Assembly: GCA_963782555.1 (NCBI GenBank)
Contig: CAWAKB010000005.1
Coordinates: 124,001 to 188,000 of the forward strand
Reading direction: 5' to 3'
From: Hyphomicrobium_A sp963782555
GTDB taxonomy: Bacteria; Pseudomonadota; Alphaproteobacteria; Rhizobiales; Hyphomicrobiaceae
DNA: 64,000 nucleotides
The number at the start of each line of letters is the position of its first letter. Position 1 is the stretch's first letter. Below are positions 19,219 to 27,984 of the stretch, piece after piece. The notes under the pieces were generated by a model. The model did no database searches, had not been told where the DNA came from, and worked only from the letters and a program-made list of their open reading frames with translations. The position numbers and the translations under genes were made by a program.

Positions 19219-20566
19219 ATGAACGTAGCGGTTTTGAAGACCAAGGCGGAGCAGGGCTTGAGCGAGGGCTATGCGGCCATCGCGGACGAGCTGCCCGGGG
19301 GGGATGACGTGCGCGATGTGCGCGAGCGGGCGATCGGCCGTTTCGAGGCGCTGGGGCTGCCGCACCGGCGCATCGAGGCGTGGAAGTACACTGATTTGCG
19401 CAATGCCTTGAAAGAGGCGCTGGCGCCGAAGGTCGGTGATGAGACGCCGGTCACGGAGGCCGATGTTGCGGCAGCACTCGGGCCGCTCGCCGGCATCGCG
19501 GCGGACCGGGCGGTGTTCGTCAACGGCGCCTACCGGCCCGAGCTGTCCCAGCTCGTCGACCTCAAGGACATCTTGGGGAGCCCGCTTGCTGCCGCGCTCA
19601 ACGACAAGAGCGACGGGGCCGCGGCGGAGCTGCTGCGTCTCGACGGCCGCGACGACGACGCGGTGCTGGCCTTGAACAGCGCCTACGTCACCGACGGTGC
19701 CGTGGTGGCGATTGCCAAGAAGGCCAAGCTGGCAAAGCCGCTGCTCCTGGCGTTCGTGCGCGCAGGCTCCGAGCCGCATCTCGTCGCCACCCGCAACGTT
19801 GTGAGTGTCGGCGACGGCGCCGAGGCCACCATCATCGAGGCCTATGTCTCGGTCCCGGGTGCCGTCGAGAGCGGGCAGCACAACGCGGCAACGGAGATCG
19901 CCGTCGGCGAAGGCGCGCACGTCACGCATCTGAAGTGCACGGTCGATGCCGGCCGGGCGGTGCATCTCGCCAACTGGCTCGTCGACATCGGCGCTGGCGC
20001 CGACTACCGCGGTTTCCAATACACCTCCGGCGTCGCCTTGGCGCGCAACCAGCTCAGCCTCACCTTCAAGGGTGAGGGCGCGAAGATCGATCTTTCGGGT
20101 GCGTTCCTGGCGCGTGAGACGGAGCACATCGACACGACGCTCGTCGTCGATCACGCGGTTCCGGCGTGCGAAAGCCGCGAGCTGTTCAAGGGCGTGCTCG
20201 AGGACGAGGCGCATGGCATCTTCCAGGGCAAGGTCATCGTGCGGCCTAACGCGCAGAAGACCGACGGCAAGCAGATGGCGCAGGTCTTGATGCTGTCGCC
20301 GAATGCGGAGTTCGAACTCCAAGCCGGAGCTGGAAATCTATGCCGACGACGTCGTCTGCGGGCACGGCTCGACCAGCGCCGACCTCGACGAGGATCTCCT
20401 GTTTTATTGCCGCTCGCGCGGCATCCCCGAGGCGGAGGCGCGCGGGCTCTTGATCGAATCCTTCGTCGGTGAGGCGCTGGCCAAGGTCGAGCTCGAGGAC
20501 GTGCGCGAGGCACTGACGCTTTTGGCGCGCGGGTGGCTCGCGCGCGCGGCAGAGAGGGCAGCATGA
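19219..20566 (+). CDS. sufD: Fe-S assembly protein SufD, interrupted by a +1 frameshift at about 20314
   Basis: About 448 residues when one base is removed. The start MNVAVLKTKAEQG at 19219 has GGGGAGG upstream and matches the family; earlier starts at 19102/19108 are rejected. The frame is sound to MLSPNAEFE, then goes out of frame. Removing G20314 gives NAEFNSKPELEIYADDVVCG and the full SufD C-terminus (DEDLLFYCRSRGIPEAEARG) to the TGA at 20566. That stop overlaps the sufS start (ATGA), which shows the second frame is the real one. SufD helps SufBC acquire iron. An intact operon on both sides makes a sequencing indel likely. Confidence 0.88.
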
Positions 20567-21843
20567 CGGCCAACACTCCCGACACCACGGAGATCGAGCG
20601 CACCGGGGCACGCGCCGCGGCCGACACTTATGACGTAGGTCGCATTCGCGTCGACTTCCCAATTCTCTATCGGGAGGTCTACGGCAAGCCGCTCGTCTAT
20701 CTCGACAACGCGGCCTCGGCCCAGAAACCGCGCTCGGTCATCGAGACGATGGACCACATCTATCGCTTCGAGTACGCCAACGTGCACCGCGGGCTGCACT
20801 ATCTCTCCAACACGGCCACCTCGAAGTACGAGGACGCGCGCGAGATCACGCGCCGCTTCCTCAATGCCGGCAGCGTCGACGAGATCGTGTTCACGCGCAA
20901 TGCGACGGCGGCCATCAACCTCGTGGCGGACTCCTACGGCGCCGATCACCTCGGCGATGGCGACGAGATCGTGCTCTCGATCCTGGAGCACCATTCCAAC
21001 ATCGTTCCCTGGCATTTCCGCCGCGAGCGTGCCGGCGCCGTGCTCAAGTGGGTGCCGATCTCCGACACCGGTGAGTTTCTGTTCGAGGAGTTCGAGCGCC
21101 TGCTGACGCCGCGCACCAAGCTCGTGGCGCTCACGCACATGTCGAACGTGACCGGCACGCTGGTCCCGGTGAAGGACGTGATCCGCGTGGCGCACGAGCG
21201 CGGCATCCCCGTGCTCATCGACGGCAGCCAGGCCGCCGTGCACATGCCGGTCGACGTGCGCGATCTCGACTGCGACTTCTACGTGTTCACCGGCCACAAG
21301 ACTTATGGGCCTTCGGGCATCGGCGTGCTCTACGCCAAGAAGGCGCATCTCGATGCCATGCGCCCCTATCAGGGCGGCGGCAACATGATCGAGGCGGTGC
21401 ACGTCGACGCCATCACCTACGGCAAGACGCCGCAAAAGTTCGAGGCCGGCACGCCGCCCATCGTGGAGGCGATCGGGCTGGGCGCAGGTCTCAACTACAT
21501 GATGCAGGTCGGGCGCGAGAAGATCGCCCGTCACGAGGCGGAGCTGCGCACCTATGCGCATGCGCGGCTCTCCGAGCTGCCGTTCATCAAGATCTACGGC
21601 ACATCCCCTGGTAAGGGCGCGATCGTGTCGTTCACCTTCGACGGCCTGCACCCCCATGACGTGGCGACGATCATCGACCGCTCGGGTGTCGCCGTGCGCG
21701 CCGGCCACCACTGCGCGCAGCCCTTGATGGAGCGGTTGGGCGTCACCGCGGTCTGCCGCGCCTCGTTCGCCATGTACAACACCAAGGCGGAGGTGGATGC
21801 CCTGGTCGAAGCGCTCAAACGCGCACGCGAGCTGTTCACGTAA
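20563..21843 (+). CDS. sufS: Cysteine desulfurase SufS
   Basis: A 426-residue group II cysteine desulfurase. PLP Lys246 lies in FTGHKTYGP, His143 in LEHHSN, and catalytic Cys384 in RAGHHCAQP. It supplies sulfur to SufBCD. The start ATG overlaps the sufD stop. No sufE or sufU gene is seen in the operon, so the sulfur acceptor would have to be encoded elsewhere. Confidence 0.95.
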   Translation: MTANTPDTTEIERTGARAAADTYDVGRIRVDFPILYREVYGKPLVYLDNAASAQKPRSVIETMDHIYRFEYANVHRGLHYLSNTATSKYEDAREITRRFLNAGSVDEIVFTRNATAAINLVADSYGADHLGDGDEIVLSILEHHSNIVPWHFRRERAGAVLKWVPISDTGEFLFEEFERLLTPRTKLVALTHMSNVTGTLVPVKDVIRVAHERGIPVLIDGSQAAVHMPVDVRDLDCDFYVFTGHKTYGPSGIGVLYAKKAHLDAMRPYQGGGNMIEAVHVDAITYGKTPQKFEAGTPPIVEAIGLGAGLNYMMQVGREKIARHEAELRTYAHARLSELPFIKIYGTSPGKGAIVSFTFDGLHPHDVATIIDRSGVAVRAGHHCAQPLMERLGVTAVCRASFAMYNTKAEVDALVEALKRARELFT

Positions 21844-21875
21844 GTGAAAGACTGCGGTCTTTCCGGGAGTGAGAG

Positions 21876-22301
21876 ATGGAAGGCAAACCATTGGAGCGGG
21901 AAGCGCCGCAGGCGTTGGCGGAAACGCGCGACGAGACCGTGCCCGCCAAGGTCGAGGGCGTGCCGGCGGCTGCGACCGCGTTGCCGCCCGAGGACGACGA
22001 GCGCTTGCGCGCCGATGTTATCGCCGCCTTGAAGACCGTGTACGACCCGGAGATCCCGGCCGACATCTACGAACTCGGGCTCATCTACGACATCGCCATC
22101 GACGGCGAGCGCAACATCGCCATCGCCATGACGCTGACGGCGCCGGCATGCCCGGTGGCGGGCGAGATGCCCCAGTGGGTGGAGAACGCGGTCAATGCGG
22201 TGCCGGGCGTCAATTCCACGAAAGTCACCATGACCTTCGATCCGCCATGGGACATGAGCCGCATGTCGGACGAGGCGCGGCTGGCGCTCAACATGTTCTA
22301 G
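21876..22301 (+). CDS. sufT: SufT-like Fe-S assembly protein (DUF59/MIP18 family)
   Basis: A 141-residue protein with a 45-residue Ala/Glu-rich leader and then a DUF59 domain: VIAALKTVYDPEIPADIYELG, ending with MTLTAPACPVAGEMP and VTMTFDPPWDMSRMS. SufT proteins act in Fe-S cluster maturation or carriage and are typical last genes of suf operons. GGGAG precedes the ATG at 21876. Confidence 0.9.
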   Translation: MEGKPLEREAPQALAETRDETVPAKVEGVPAAATALPPEDDERLRADVIAALKTVYDPEIPADIYELGLIYDIAIDGERNIAIAMTLTAPACPVAGEMPQWVENAVNAVPGVNSTKVTMTFDPPWDMSRMSDEARLALNMF

Positions 22302-22376
22302 TTCCAAGGTGCGCGGCTTTGCGCTTTAGCGCGCGCTGACCTATATGAAGGATGCAATTTTGCCGGGTGAGATGAG

Positions 22377-22763
22377 ATGCCGACGCTACGCATGATGCCC
22401 AAGGTCGTAACCCTGACGGACGCTGCCGCAGCGCGCGTGCGCGCGATCCTGGCCGACCATCCCGGCGCCATCGGCCTGCGTATCGGCGTCAAGAAGGGTG
22501 GCTGCGCCGGCATGGAGTACACCATGGTCGTCGCCGAAGCAAAGGCGCCCCACGACGAGGTCGTCGAGCACGAGGGGGCGGTGCTGCTGATCGAGCCCAC
22601 CGCCATCATGTACCTCTTGGGCACCGAGATGGACTTCCAGACCGACAAGCTCGGGAACCAGTTCGTATTCAACAATCCCAACCAGACGGGCTCTTGCGGC
22701 TGCGGGGAGAGTGTGAGCCTCACACCGGCCGCCGACGCGCAGGCGCTTGCGCAGGGGGACTGA
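22377..22763 (+). CDS. sufA: A-type Fe-S carrier SufA
   Basis: A 128-residue carrier that receives clusters from SufBCD and passes them to apo-enzymes. The three cluster cysteines are Cys43 (GGCAGMEY), Cys107 and Cys109 (GSCGCGES), the canonical C-x(n)-C-G-C pattern. The gene is 75 bases after sufT and closes the operon; the DUF924 gene follows after 9 bases and may be read through. Confidence 0.93.
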   Translation: MPTLRMMPKVVTLTDAAAARVRAILADHPGAIGLRIGVKKGGCAGMEYTMVVAEAKAPHDEVVEHEGAVLLIEPTAIMYLLGTEMDFQTDKLGNQFVFNNPNQTGSCGCGESVSLTPAADAQALAQGD

Positions 22764-22772
22764 GCCGGCCTC

Positions 22773-23330
22773 ATGACCGCCGCCAGCGAGGAATGGATCG
22801 GCGATGTCGATAGCTTCTGGTTCGAGGAGCTCGGGCGCTCCAGGTGGTTCAGCAAGGACGATGACGTCGATGCGGTGATCCGCGGCCGCTTCCTGCTTCT
22901 CTATGAAGTCCTGACCACGTGGCCTGCGGGCGATGCGTGGGCAAGCGCGCAGCGGGCGCTCGCGACTGTGCTCGTCCTCGACCAGTTTCCGCGCAACATC
23001 TTCCGCAATACGCCGCAGGCCTTCGCCACGGACAACCTGGCACGTGCGGTGGCGCACGGCGCCGTCGCCAAGGGGCTCGACAAGCCGCTCGCTCCCGAGC
23101 GGCGGCTCTTCCTTTACCTGCCGTTCGAGCATAGCGAGGATAGGGACGATCAGGCGCGGGGGGTGGCGCTGATCTCAGGCTTGGGCGATGAGGAGTTCAC
23201 GCGCTACGCGCTGGCGCACCAAGCGGTCATCGACCGCTTCGGCCGCTTTCCCCACCGCAACGCCGTGCTGGGGCGCACCTCGACGCCAGAGGAAGAGGCG
23301 TTCCTGGAGGAACCCGGCGGCGCCTTTTAG
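22773..23330 (+). CDS. DUF924 family protein
   Basis: A 185-residue soluble, mostly helical protein. The family marks are WFSKDDDVDAVIR, LDQFPRNIFR, LPFEHSEDRDDQ, and FGRFPHRNAVLGRTSTPEE. The fold is TPR-like by family; no biochemical role is established. It starts 9 bases after sufA, so it may ride on suf transcription. Confidence 0.85.
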   Translation: MTAASEEWIGDVDSFWFEELGRSRWFSKDDDVDAVIRGRFLLLYEVLTTWPAGDAWASAQRALATVLVLDQFPRNIFRNTPQAFATDNLARAVAHGAVAKGLDKPLAPERRLFLYLPFEHSEDRDDQARGVALISGLGDEEFTRYALAHQAVIDRFGRFPHRNAVLGRTSTPEEEAFLEEPGGAF

Positions 23331-23369
23331 TGTTGAGATGATGATGCACTCGCCGCCTATAATCAGCAC

Positions 23370-23764
23370 ATGGCTGCGAGCGAAGGTTTCATCGAGCTTC
23401 TGAAGGACGTGCTTAGCGGGCTCGGACCTGTGAGCGTGCGCCGCATGTTCGGAGGCGCGGGCGTCTATGCGGACGGGGTCATGTTCGGGCTCATCGCCGA
23501 CGACACGCTCTACCTCAAGGCCGACGACGAGACGAAAGGCACCTTCGAGGCGGAGGGGCTTGGGCCTTACGGGTACGGCGGGCCCCGGGCAAGAGGATCG
23601 ATTTGCCCTATTGGCGCATCCCTGAGCGCCTCCTCGATGATCCCGAGGAGATTGTGGCGTGGGCGCGCACCGCCCTCGGCGTCGCCCGGCGGGGGGCTGC
23701 GGCCAAGGCGCGCGGAAAAAAGGGGCGCGGAAAAAAAACTCGCCAAAACAGTCGCACACGCTGA
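23370..23764 (+). CDS. TfoX N-terminal domain protein, with a -1 frameshift near 23580-23586
   Basis: A 131-residue TfoX-like protein once one base is restored. The N-terminal half is clear (MAASEGFIELLKDVL, VRRMFGGAGVYADGVMFGLI). The frame then breaks at GYGG, in a G/C run (GGCGGGCCCC). The other frame continues with GKRIDLPYWRIPERLLDDPE and EEIVAWARTALGVARR, then a Lys/Arg-rich tail, and stops at 23764. Stand-alone TfoX_N proteins are common in alphaproteobacteria, with no proven role in competence. Confidence 0.78.
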
Positions 23765-23872
23765 CTGTTGTCAGCGAAATGACAGGTAGGGAGTGCATCT
23801 TGGCGTTCGACGTTTCAGCTGGGTTTCACTCGGGGACGCAGGTTTGCTCAATTCGAGCCAAGGGAGAGAGTT

Positions 23873-24496
23873 ATGATCCGCAATACGCGCGAGAGCTGGG
23901 GCTGGCCGGCGCGGGCCATTCATTGGATCGTTGCGGCGATGGTGATCGGGCTTTTCGTCCAAGGGCTGTGGATGGAGGACCTGGGGCAGGATGCGCGGGC
24001 GTTCAACATCTGGTTGCACTGCGCCGTCGGCATCAGCCTGCTCGCGATCGCGGCGGCCGGCTTTGTGTGGTGGCTGGCTAGTGTGGTTCCCGCCGAGCCC
24101 AGAGGAATGCCGGCTTGGCAGCAGCGCGCCGCCCGGCTCGCCCACTGGGGGCTTTATGCGCTGATTTTTGCGGCGACGATTGCGGGTTGGGTGCTCACCG
24201 GCACCATGCGCGATCCCGCGGCCATCCAGCTGTTTGGCTTCATTGACGTGCCCCAGCTGGTCGGCCCTGGCTCGGGCCTTCACGAGCTATTCGAGGAAGG
24301 GCACGAGCTCGCGGCCTATTTGCTGATCGCGCTGGCGGCCGTGCATGCGGCCGCGGCCCTCTATCACCATTTCGTGCTGCGCGACGCCGTGCTGCTACGC
24401 ATGCTCGGCCGCAAGCCGAAGCCCGAAACAGCGCAACAGCTCGGCACGTGCGGAGGCCGCAGCGTTACTCGCCCGCGACCTTCACCGGGCGCTTGA
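23873..24496 (+). CDS. Cytochrome b561 family membrane protein
   Basis: A 207-residue protein with four transmembrane helices and haem-binding histidines in the right places: RAIHWIVA (helix 1), NIWLHCAVG (helix 2), and GHELAAYLLIALAAVHAAAALYHH (helix 4, with two candidates). It probably moves electrons from quinol in the inner membrane. The last 11 codons overlap the convergent helicase gene by 32 bases. Confidence 0.9.
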   Translation: MIRNTRESWGWPARAIHWIVAAMVIGLFVQGLWMEDLGQDARAFNIWLHCAVGISLLAIAAAGFVWWLASVVPAEPRGMPAWQQRAARLAHWGLYALIFAATIAGWVLTGTMRDPAAIQLFGFIDVPQLVGPGSGLHELFEEGHELAAYLLIALAAVHAAAALYHHFVLRDAVLLRMLGRKPKPETAQQLGTCGGRSVTRPRPSPGA

Positions 24497-26012
24497 CGGG
24501 ATTGCGCAGGAACGCCGGGACGTTGTCGGCAAATCCCGTCCTTTGCTGAGAGGATTGGCGTTCGGGACGCGGGGCGGCTGGCGCCGGCTGGCCATTGCGC
24601 ACAGGCCCTGCCTGACGCCGCGGCTGCTCGGCCCTCGGCTGCTCCTGCCGGCCCGGCTCTTGCCGCGGTTGCTCTTGCCGCCGCGGCTCCTGCCGGGGCT
24701 GCTCGGCGCTTTCAGGCCTTACTTCCTTGCGCTCGGGCCGTTGGGCTGAGCGGTGCTCTCCATGTCGGCCTTTGTCGGGTCCACGGCCAGCCGTAGCGGG
24801 TGGGCGCCCACGTCCGCGCTGGGGACCCCTGCGCCCGCGGCGTCGCTTCTTGCCGCCCTCCGCGTAGTCCGCCTCGCTTGGACCTTCGCCGAGCCACACG
24901 ACCGGTTCGCCCAGCATCTTCTCGATGTCCTTGAGCGACTTCAATTCCTCGGTGGTGACGAGGGAGAGGGAGTGGCCTTCCTTGCCGGCACGGCCGGTGC
25001 GGCCGATGCGGTGCACGTAGTCGTCCGACTGCCAGGGCAGATCGAAATTGAAGATGTGGCTCACGTCGGGGATGTCGAGACCGCGGGCGGCGACGTCGCT
25101 GGCTGCGAGCAGCATCAGCTCGCCGGAACGGAACTTGTCGAGCGTCTCCGTGCGGTTCTTCTGGTCCATGTCGCCGTGCAGCGCCCCGGCCTGGAAGCCG
25201 TGCTTCACCAGAGAGCGGTGCAGGATCGCCACCTCGACCTTGCGGTTGCAGAAGATGATGGCGTTCTTGACGGTCTCGTTGCGAATGAGCTCGCGCAAAG
25301 CCTCGCGCTTGGCCCAGTCCTCGCCGTTGGGGCAGAAGACGAAACGCTGGGTGATGGTCTTGGCGGTGGTGGCCGGTGGGGCCACCTCGACGCGCACGGG
25401 ATCTTTGAGGAACTGGCTGACGAGGCGGGTGATCTCCGGCGGCATGGTGGCGGAGAAGAACAGCGTCTGGCGACGGCTGGGCAGCAGCTTGCAGATCTTC
25501 TCGATGTCGGGGATGAAGCCCATATCGAGCATGCGGTCGGCCTCGTCGATGACGAGGATCTCCACGCCCATGAGCATGATACGGCCGCGTTGGAAGTGGT
25601 CGAGCAGGCGCCCTGGCGTGGCGATCAGCACGTCGACCCCGCGGTCGAGCTTCTTCACCTGATCGTCCATCGACACGCCGCCGATCAGCAGCGCCAAGCT
25701 CAGCTTGTGGTTCTGCCCGTATTTCTCGAAGCTTTGTGCCACCTGGGCGGCGAGCTCGCGCGTCGGCGCCAGGATGAGCGACCGCGGCATGCGCGCCCGC
25801 GCTCGTCCCGACTCCAGCCGGGTGATCATCGGCAGCACGAAAGAGGCGGTCTTTCCGGTGCCAGTTTGAGCGATGCCGAGCACATCACGGCCGGTTATGG
25901 CGATGGGGATGGCTTCGGCCTGAATGGGCGTAGGCGAAGTGTAGCCGGCGGCATCGATTGCCGCCTGCACCTTAGGGCTGAGACCGAGCTCAGCGAAGGT
26001 CTTGGGTTCCAA
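24465..26012 (-). CDS. rhlE: DEAD-box RNA helicase, RhlE type
   Basis: A 515-residue ATP-dependent RNA helicase. Motifs in order: Q motif TFAELGLSPKVQ to SPTPIQ, motif I AQTGTGKT, Ia PTRELA, II DEAD, III SAT, V ARGLDIP, VI HRIGRTGRAG. The C-terminal 130 residues are a low-complexity tail of Arg, Gln, Glu and Pro (RQEPRRQEQPRQEPGRQEQP), likely RNA binding. The reading frame extends 84 codons upstream without similarity. A TTG at 26012 (LEPKTFAELG) preceded by GAGGA is the best start. Confidence 0.92.
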   Translation of the reverse strand: MEPKTFAELGLSPKVQAAIDAAGYTSPTPIQAEAIPIAITGRDVLGIAQTGTGKTASFVLPMITRLESGRARARMPRSLILAPTRELAAQVAQSFEKYGQNHKLSLALLIGGVSMDDQVKKLDRGVDVLIATPGRLLDHFQRGRIMLMGVEILVIDEADRMLDMGFIPDIEKICKLLPSRRQTLFFSATMPPEITRLVSQFLKDPVRVEVAPPATTAKTITQRFVFCPNGEDWAKREALRELIRNETVKNAIIFCNRKVEVAILHRSLVKHGFQAGALHGDMDQKNRTETLDKFRSGELMLLAASDVAARGLDIPDVSHIFNFDLPWQSDDYVHRIGRTGRAGKEGHSLSLVTTEELKSLKDIEKMLGEPVVWLGEGPSEADYAEGGKKRRRGRRGPQRGRGRPPATAGRGPDKGRHGEHRSAQRPERKEVRPESAEQPRQEPRRQEQPRQEPGRQEQPRAEQPRRQAGPVRNGQPAPAAPRPERQSSQQRTGFADNVPAFLRNPVKRPVKVAGE

Positions 26013-26595
26013 AAGTCCTCGTCTCCGTCTGCGTTCACAGGGTCCCGCGCCAACGCTTCTGAAGCGGCAGCGGGTGACGGAGCGCAGGGGTATGGGAGTT
26101 CGCCGAATGCGGCAAAGAAAGCTGTCAGGTCTCGAAAAGGGACTAATGGAATCGCATCCCCTGCGCTCGAGCCACGGGTGTGCTCGCACATGTGTGGGAA
26201 AAACGCAAGAAAAACCGCTAGATGTGGCGTGCCGTCGCGGTTTTTCCCCCTCGTCTCGTGTCATCGTTCTGTCGTGTTAACAACGAGAGCCTGAGTCGGC
26301 CGGGAGGCCCCGACAATGAGACCTGACCGAGACCACTTTCACCTGAGCCGGAGGCTCGAAGAAGCGTGATGGCGGAGCGCCGCCGAGGGCGCCCCTTGTG
26401 CCCCGGCTGTCTGCAATTCTTCGGGCTTCTGGGGAAGATTAGAAACCAAGCCCGTACACCGCGGAGCAATGTTGCCGATATATCCTGCGACATCGCCGCA
26501 CCTGCCGTTTGCGTTGGATCGACAATTCGTGTTCTGGCAAAATGGCTTGTCAGATTCGGCGGTGGCGGCAGTACCGGTCCGAGGAGAGAGTTTGC
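26013..26595. other. Long intergenic region between the helicase and desaturase genes
   Basis: 583 bases between two divergent genes. I see no conserved reading frame in it, although several short frames are open by chance. It should hold both promoters and perhaps a long leader of the helicase transcript. GAGGAGAGAG just before 26596 is the desaturase ribosome site. Confidence 0.4.
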
Positions 26596-27978
26596 ATGGC
26601 AGCTGTGGCAGCCGATGTTTCGGCGCGTACGAGTGAGGCCGGCGAGACGCGGGAGCGTCAGGCGCGCCAGACCCCCCACGAGGTGCAGGCGCTCAAGGCC
26701 CGCGACAACCACACCAACTGGATCTACCTGGCGCGGATCTACGTCGTCATTGCGCTGGCGGTCGCCGGCGCCGTTTGGGTCGACCAGTCAGCGATGGCGG
26801 GCGCAATTGCCTGGTGGTGGAGCATTCCTGCCACGCTCGCTGCCATCGTCGTCATCGGGGCGTCCCAGCATCAATTCGGCGGCGCCATTCACGAGGGCAC
26901 CCACTTCATCCTGTTCGCCAACTGTACGCTCAACGAGCTGGCTTCCGATTGGCTCGGCGCCTTCCCGATCATGACCACGACCTATCACTATCGGCTGCAC
27001 CACCTCGCGCATCACCAGTTCGTCAACGATCCCGAGCGCGACCCCGACATCAGCCAGCTGCACGAGAGCGACCACTGGCTGGATTTCCCCATCACGCACG
27101 TCGAGATTCTGTGGGCGCTCTTGAAGCAGCTGTGGCTCCCCAACCTCTTCCGCTACACCGTGACGCGTGCCCGCTACAGCTCGCTCGGCGGCGGCCATAA
27201 TCCTTATGCGGACCCCGATCGCCCCGGCACGGTCCGTCCCTTGCGGGCCGGTATCCTGTTCGCGGTGGGGGCCCCCGCCGTCGTGATCCCGCTGGTCGCC
27301 ATGGGCAACTGGCTGGCCGTAGCGATCGTCCTGCCCGTGATGTGGGCGGTGGTGGTGGGGATCCTCTGGATGCTTCCCGACGAGGCCTATCCCGGAACGC
27401 GGCTCTCGCCCGTCGTCCCGATCCGCCTGCTCGGCATCTCGCGCATAACCTATCTGGCCCTGCTCTATGGCGCTCTGTCGGCGGTCGAGCTCGCCGGCTG
27501 GGGCCCGGCATGGGCCTACTTCGGCCTTCTATGGATCGTGCCGCTGTTCACAACCTTCCCGCTGTTCATGATCCTGCGCCAGTGGGTGCAGCACGGCAAC
27601 GCCGACCGCGGCCGCTACACCAACACGCGCGTGTTCCTGGCCGGTCCGATGGTGCGCTATGCGGTGTTCCCGTGGGGCATGGACTATCACTTGCCCCACC
27701 ACTTGATGGCGTCGGTGCCGCACTACAACTTGAAGCGCTTGCACGAGGTGCTGCTGCGCGATCCGGCTTATCGCGAGAAGGGCGTGATCGTGGAGGGTTA
27801 CTTCGGCGACGGCGAAGGCCCGAGCGGGCACCCGACGGCGCTCGGCGTGCTCGGCGAGAAGTACGCGCCCAAGACGCGGGAAGCGGCCTACGTCGACAAC
27901 GCGACGCTCGAGCATGCCGATGTGGCGGATGCGGCCGGCATCGCGCGGGAGGTCGAGGCGTCGTTGCGGAACGACTGA
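26596..27978 (+). CDS. Membrane fatty acid desaturase
   Basis: A 460-residue integral-membrane di-iron enzyme. The histidine boxes are H99-EGT-H103, the H131 to H140 cluster (HYRLHHLAHH), and H365-LP-HH (DYHLPHHL), the acyl-lipid desaturase or hydroxylase pattern. At least four helices lie between them. The ATG at 26596 with GAGGAGAGAG is chosen over an upstream start. A truncated copy of its last 100 codons lies at 30486-30796. Substrate is not predictable; a fatty acid, hopanoid or carotenoid chain are possible. Confidence 0.88.
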   Translation: MAAVAADVSARTSEAGETRERQARQTPHEVQALKARDNHTNWIYLARIYVVIALAVAGAVWVDQSAMAGAIAWWWSIPATLAAIVVIGASQHQFGGAIHEGTHFILFANCTLNELASDWLGAFPIMTTTYHYRLHHLAHHQFVNDPERDPDISQLHESDHWLDFPITHVEILWALLKQLWLPNLFRYTVTRARYSSLGGGHNPYADPDRPGTVRPLRAGILFAVGAPAVVIPLVAMGNWLAVAIVLPVMWAVVVGILWMLPDEAYPGTRLSPVVPIRLLGISRITYLALLYGALSAVELAGWGPAWAYFGLLWIVPLFTTFPLFMILRQWVQHGNADRGRYTNTRVFLAGPMVRYAVFPWGMDYHLPHHLMASVPHYNLKRLHEVLLRDPAYREKGVIVEGYFGDGEGPSGHPTALGVLGEKYAPKTREAAYVDNATLEHADVADAAGIAREVEASLRND

Positions 27979-27984
27979 AGGTTC

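Noticed and set aside
20300..20330. Programmed +1 frameshifting in sufD
   Set aside because: No slippery run or stop-codon pause is visible, and SufD is not known to use recoding; an indel is simpler.
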